Below are positions 63,201-64,000 of a stretch of DNA of 64,000 bases, piece by piece. Below the pieces are notes generated by a model. The model made no database searches. It had not been told where the DNA came from and saw nothing but the letters and a program-made list of their open reading frames with translations. The number at the start of each line of letters is the position of its first letter. Position 1 is the first letter of the stretch. Location: the NCBI GenBank assembly GCA_036583965.1, contig JAZBQD010000019.1, positions 16,135,585 to 16,199,584 of the forward strand, in the 5' to 3' direction. The position numbers and the translations under genes are program-made. The DNA comes from Prunella strophiata. Lineage: Eukaryota; Chordata; Aves; Passeriformes; Prunellidae.

Positions 63201-64000
63201 CACTACAGCAGTCCAAAAAAGCATTCCCCAGTGGTAGAAACATCACCACAGCAGAGACCTGCAACCTCCCTAGTGACAATTTTTTGTCTCCATTTTCTGT
63301 GGAGAGCAGTTGGCCCAAAGATGGGTCAGGAACGTACTCACTCTCTTCTATGGAGCAACTAGAAAGATCTACACATTTCAAGACTTCTTCTCCCTCTATG
63401 CGGAAGACATGAAGAAATCACAAGTGCTCTGTAGTGCAGCATTGAGCTACCAGTTTTAATTAGCTGGGAAGTTCTAACATTTTACCTACTGTGCAAAGTT
63501 GTATCTTTCAATAAGCACAATAAAGGAGTCAAATCATGAGCTGATCAGAAAGGAGTGCTGATGGTGGCATTGAGCTCCTGGCTCAATGAACTTAATATGG
63601 CTACAATTTATGATTATGTGGGGGGGGAATGGAGCTTAGCTACTGACCTTCTCTGCAGACTTTGGGTAGGTCACTTTGTCTTTTTTCAGTCTTCCTTTTC
63701 TTGTTCATTTTCATTAGGCACTCTTAGGGACTACCACTGCATCTCATAACAAGCACAGACAACACTACAGCTCTACAGGGACCTCCCACCCTCAATCAGT
63801 AAAACATCACTGAAACAGGACTAATTAATATGCTAGCTTTGACTTCTCTGTCTAGTCAATCCTGGCTAGCCAATTTCTCAGAGCACCACAGTACTCATGG
63901 CTCCTGAAGTGAGAGTCAAGAAAGGAGAGTGATAATATTCCAGATAAGTTTCTTCCACCTTCTGCTCTGGAAGTGTCTGCATAAAAATAACAGGAAAAGG

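Larger units (their letters stand above)
25984..64000 (-). other. SLC24A4: Large 5' intron of SLC24A4 (38 kb within the window, no exon recognised)
   Basis: I searched both strands here for the missing N-terminal exon, expected to end with an NCT-D-P motif and one base of an Ala codon before GT, and found no match. Short reading frames up to 171 codons occur, but all are low-complexity, CR1-derived or without recognisable similarity. The stretch therefore reads as intron, with CR1 pieces, the A-rich block at 39826-40022, short inverted repeats and a GC-richer segment near 28440-28760. An unrecognised non-coding RNA or weakly conserved exon cannot be excluded from sequence alone. Confidence 0.7.

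Noticed and set aside
1..64000. Prokaryotic systems, CRISPR arrays, phage or an undescribed multi-gene cassette
   Set aside because: The window is vertebrate intron-exon sequence with one split gene; no regularly spaced repeats, operon-like packing or intact viral genes were seen.

Overview
This window is vertebrate nuclear DNA, most likely from a bird. It is AT-rich and intron-dominated, with GT-AG exons, scattered 5'-truncated CR1 LINE copies and low overall repeat density. CR1 also occurs in non-avian reptiles, so 'bird' is an inference from CR1 character, compact introns and sparse repeats; no species can be named.

The only host gene I can support is on the minus strand: a partial SLC24A4 (NCKX4), a K+-dependent Na+/Ca2+ exchanger. 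Twelve internal exons can be placed to the base at 25907-25983, 24741-24815, 22846-22930, 22035-22138, 21253-21327, 20231-20256, 19483-19536, 18338-18480, 13543-13712, 11451-11595, 1984-2150 and 443-557 (transcript order). Together they give 1236 nt, or 412 codons, with every splice phase agreeing, no stop codon and GT-AG at every junction inside the window. They run from just before the first membrane segment of the mature protein, through the alpha-1 ion-binding repeat, the membrane segments after it and the large cytoplasmic loop, to the alpha-2 repeat. The exons for the N-terminus (start codon, signal peptide) should lie to the right of 64000. The exons for the C-terminus, including the third conserved acidic site, should lie to the left of position 1.

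Layout: 1-26000 holds the exon-bearing part, with introns of 0.7-9.3 kb. 26000-64000 reads as one large 5' intron, with no exon I could recognise. It carries three CR1-derived pieces (an ancient one at 47768-47862, a GC-rich one at 40567-41240 and a 1.5-kb one at 52753-54245), one very A-rich expansion (39826-40022), a GC-richer segment near 28440-28760 and several short perfect inverted repeats. Further CR1 pieces lie at 7905-8010, 10128-10295, 22425-22585 and 25682-25795.

I saw no tRNA, rRNA, CRISPR array, bacterial-type operon, intact retrovirus or new multi-gene system. The most informative points are the 26-nt micro-exon, the frame-determined acceptor of the 13543-13712 exon, the short proline-free cytoplasmic loop and a set of unexplained intronic palindromes.
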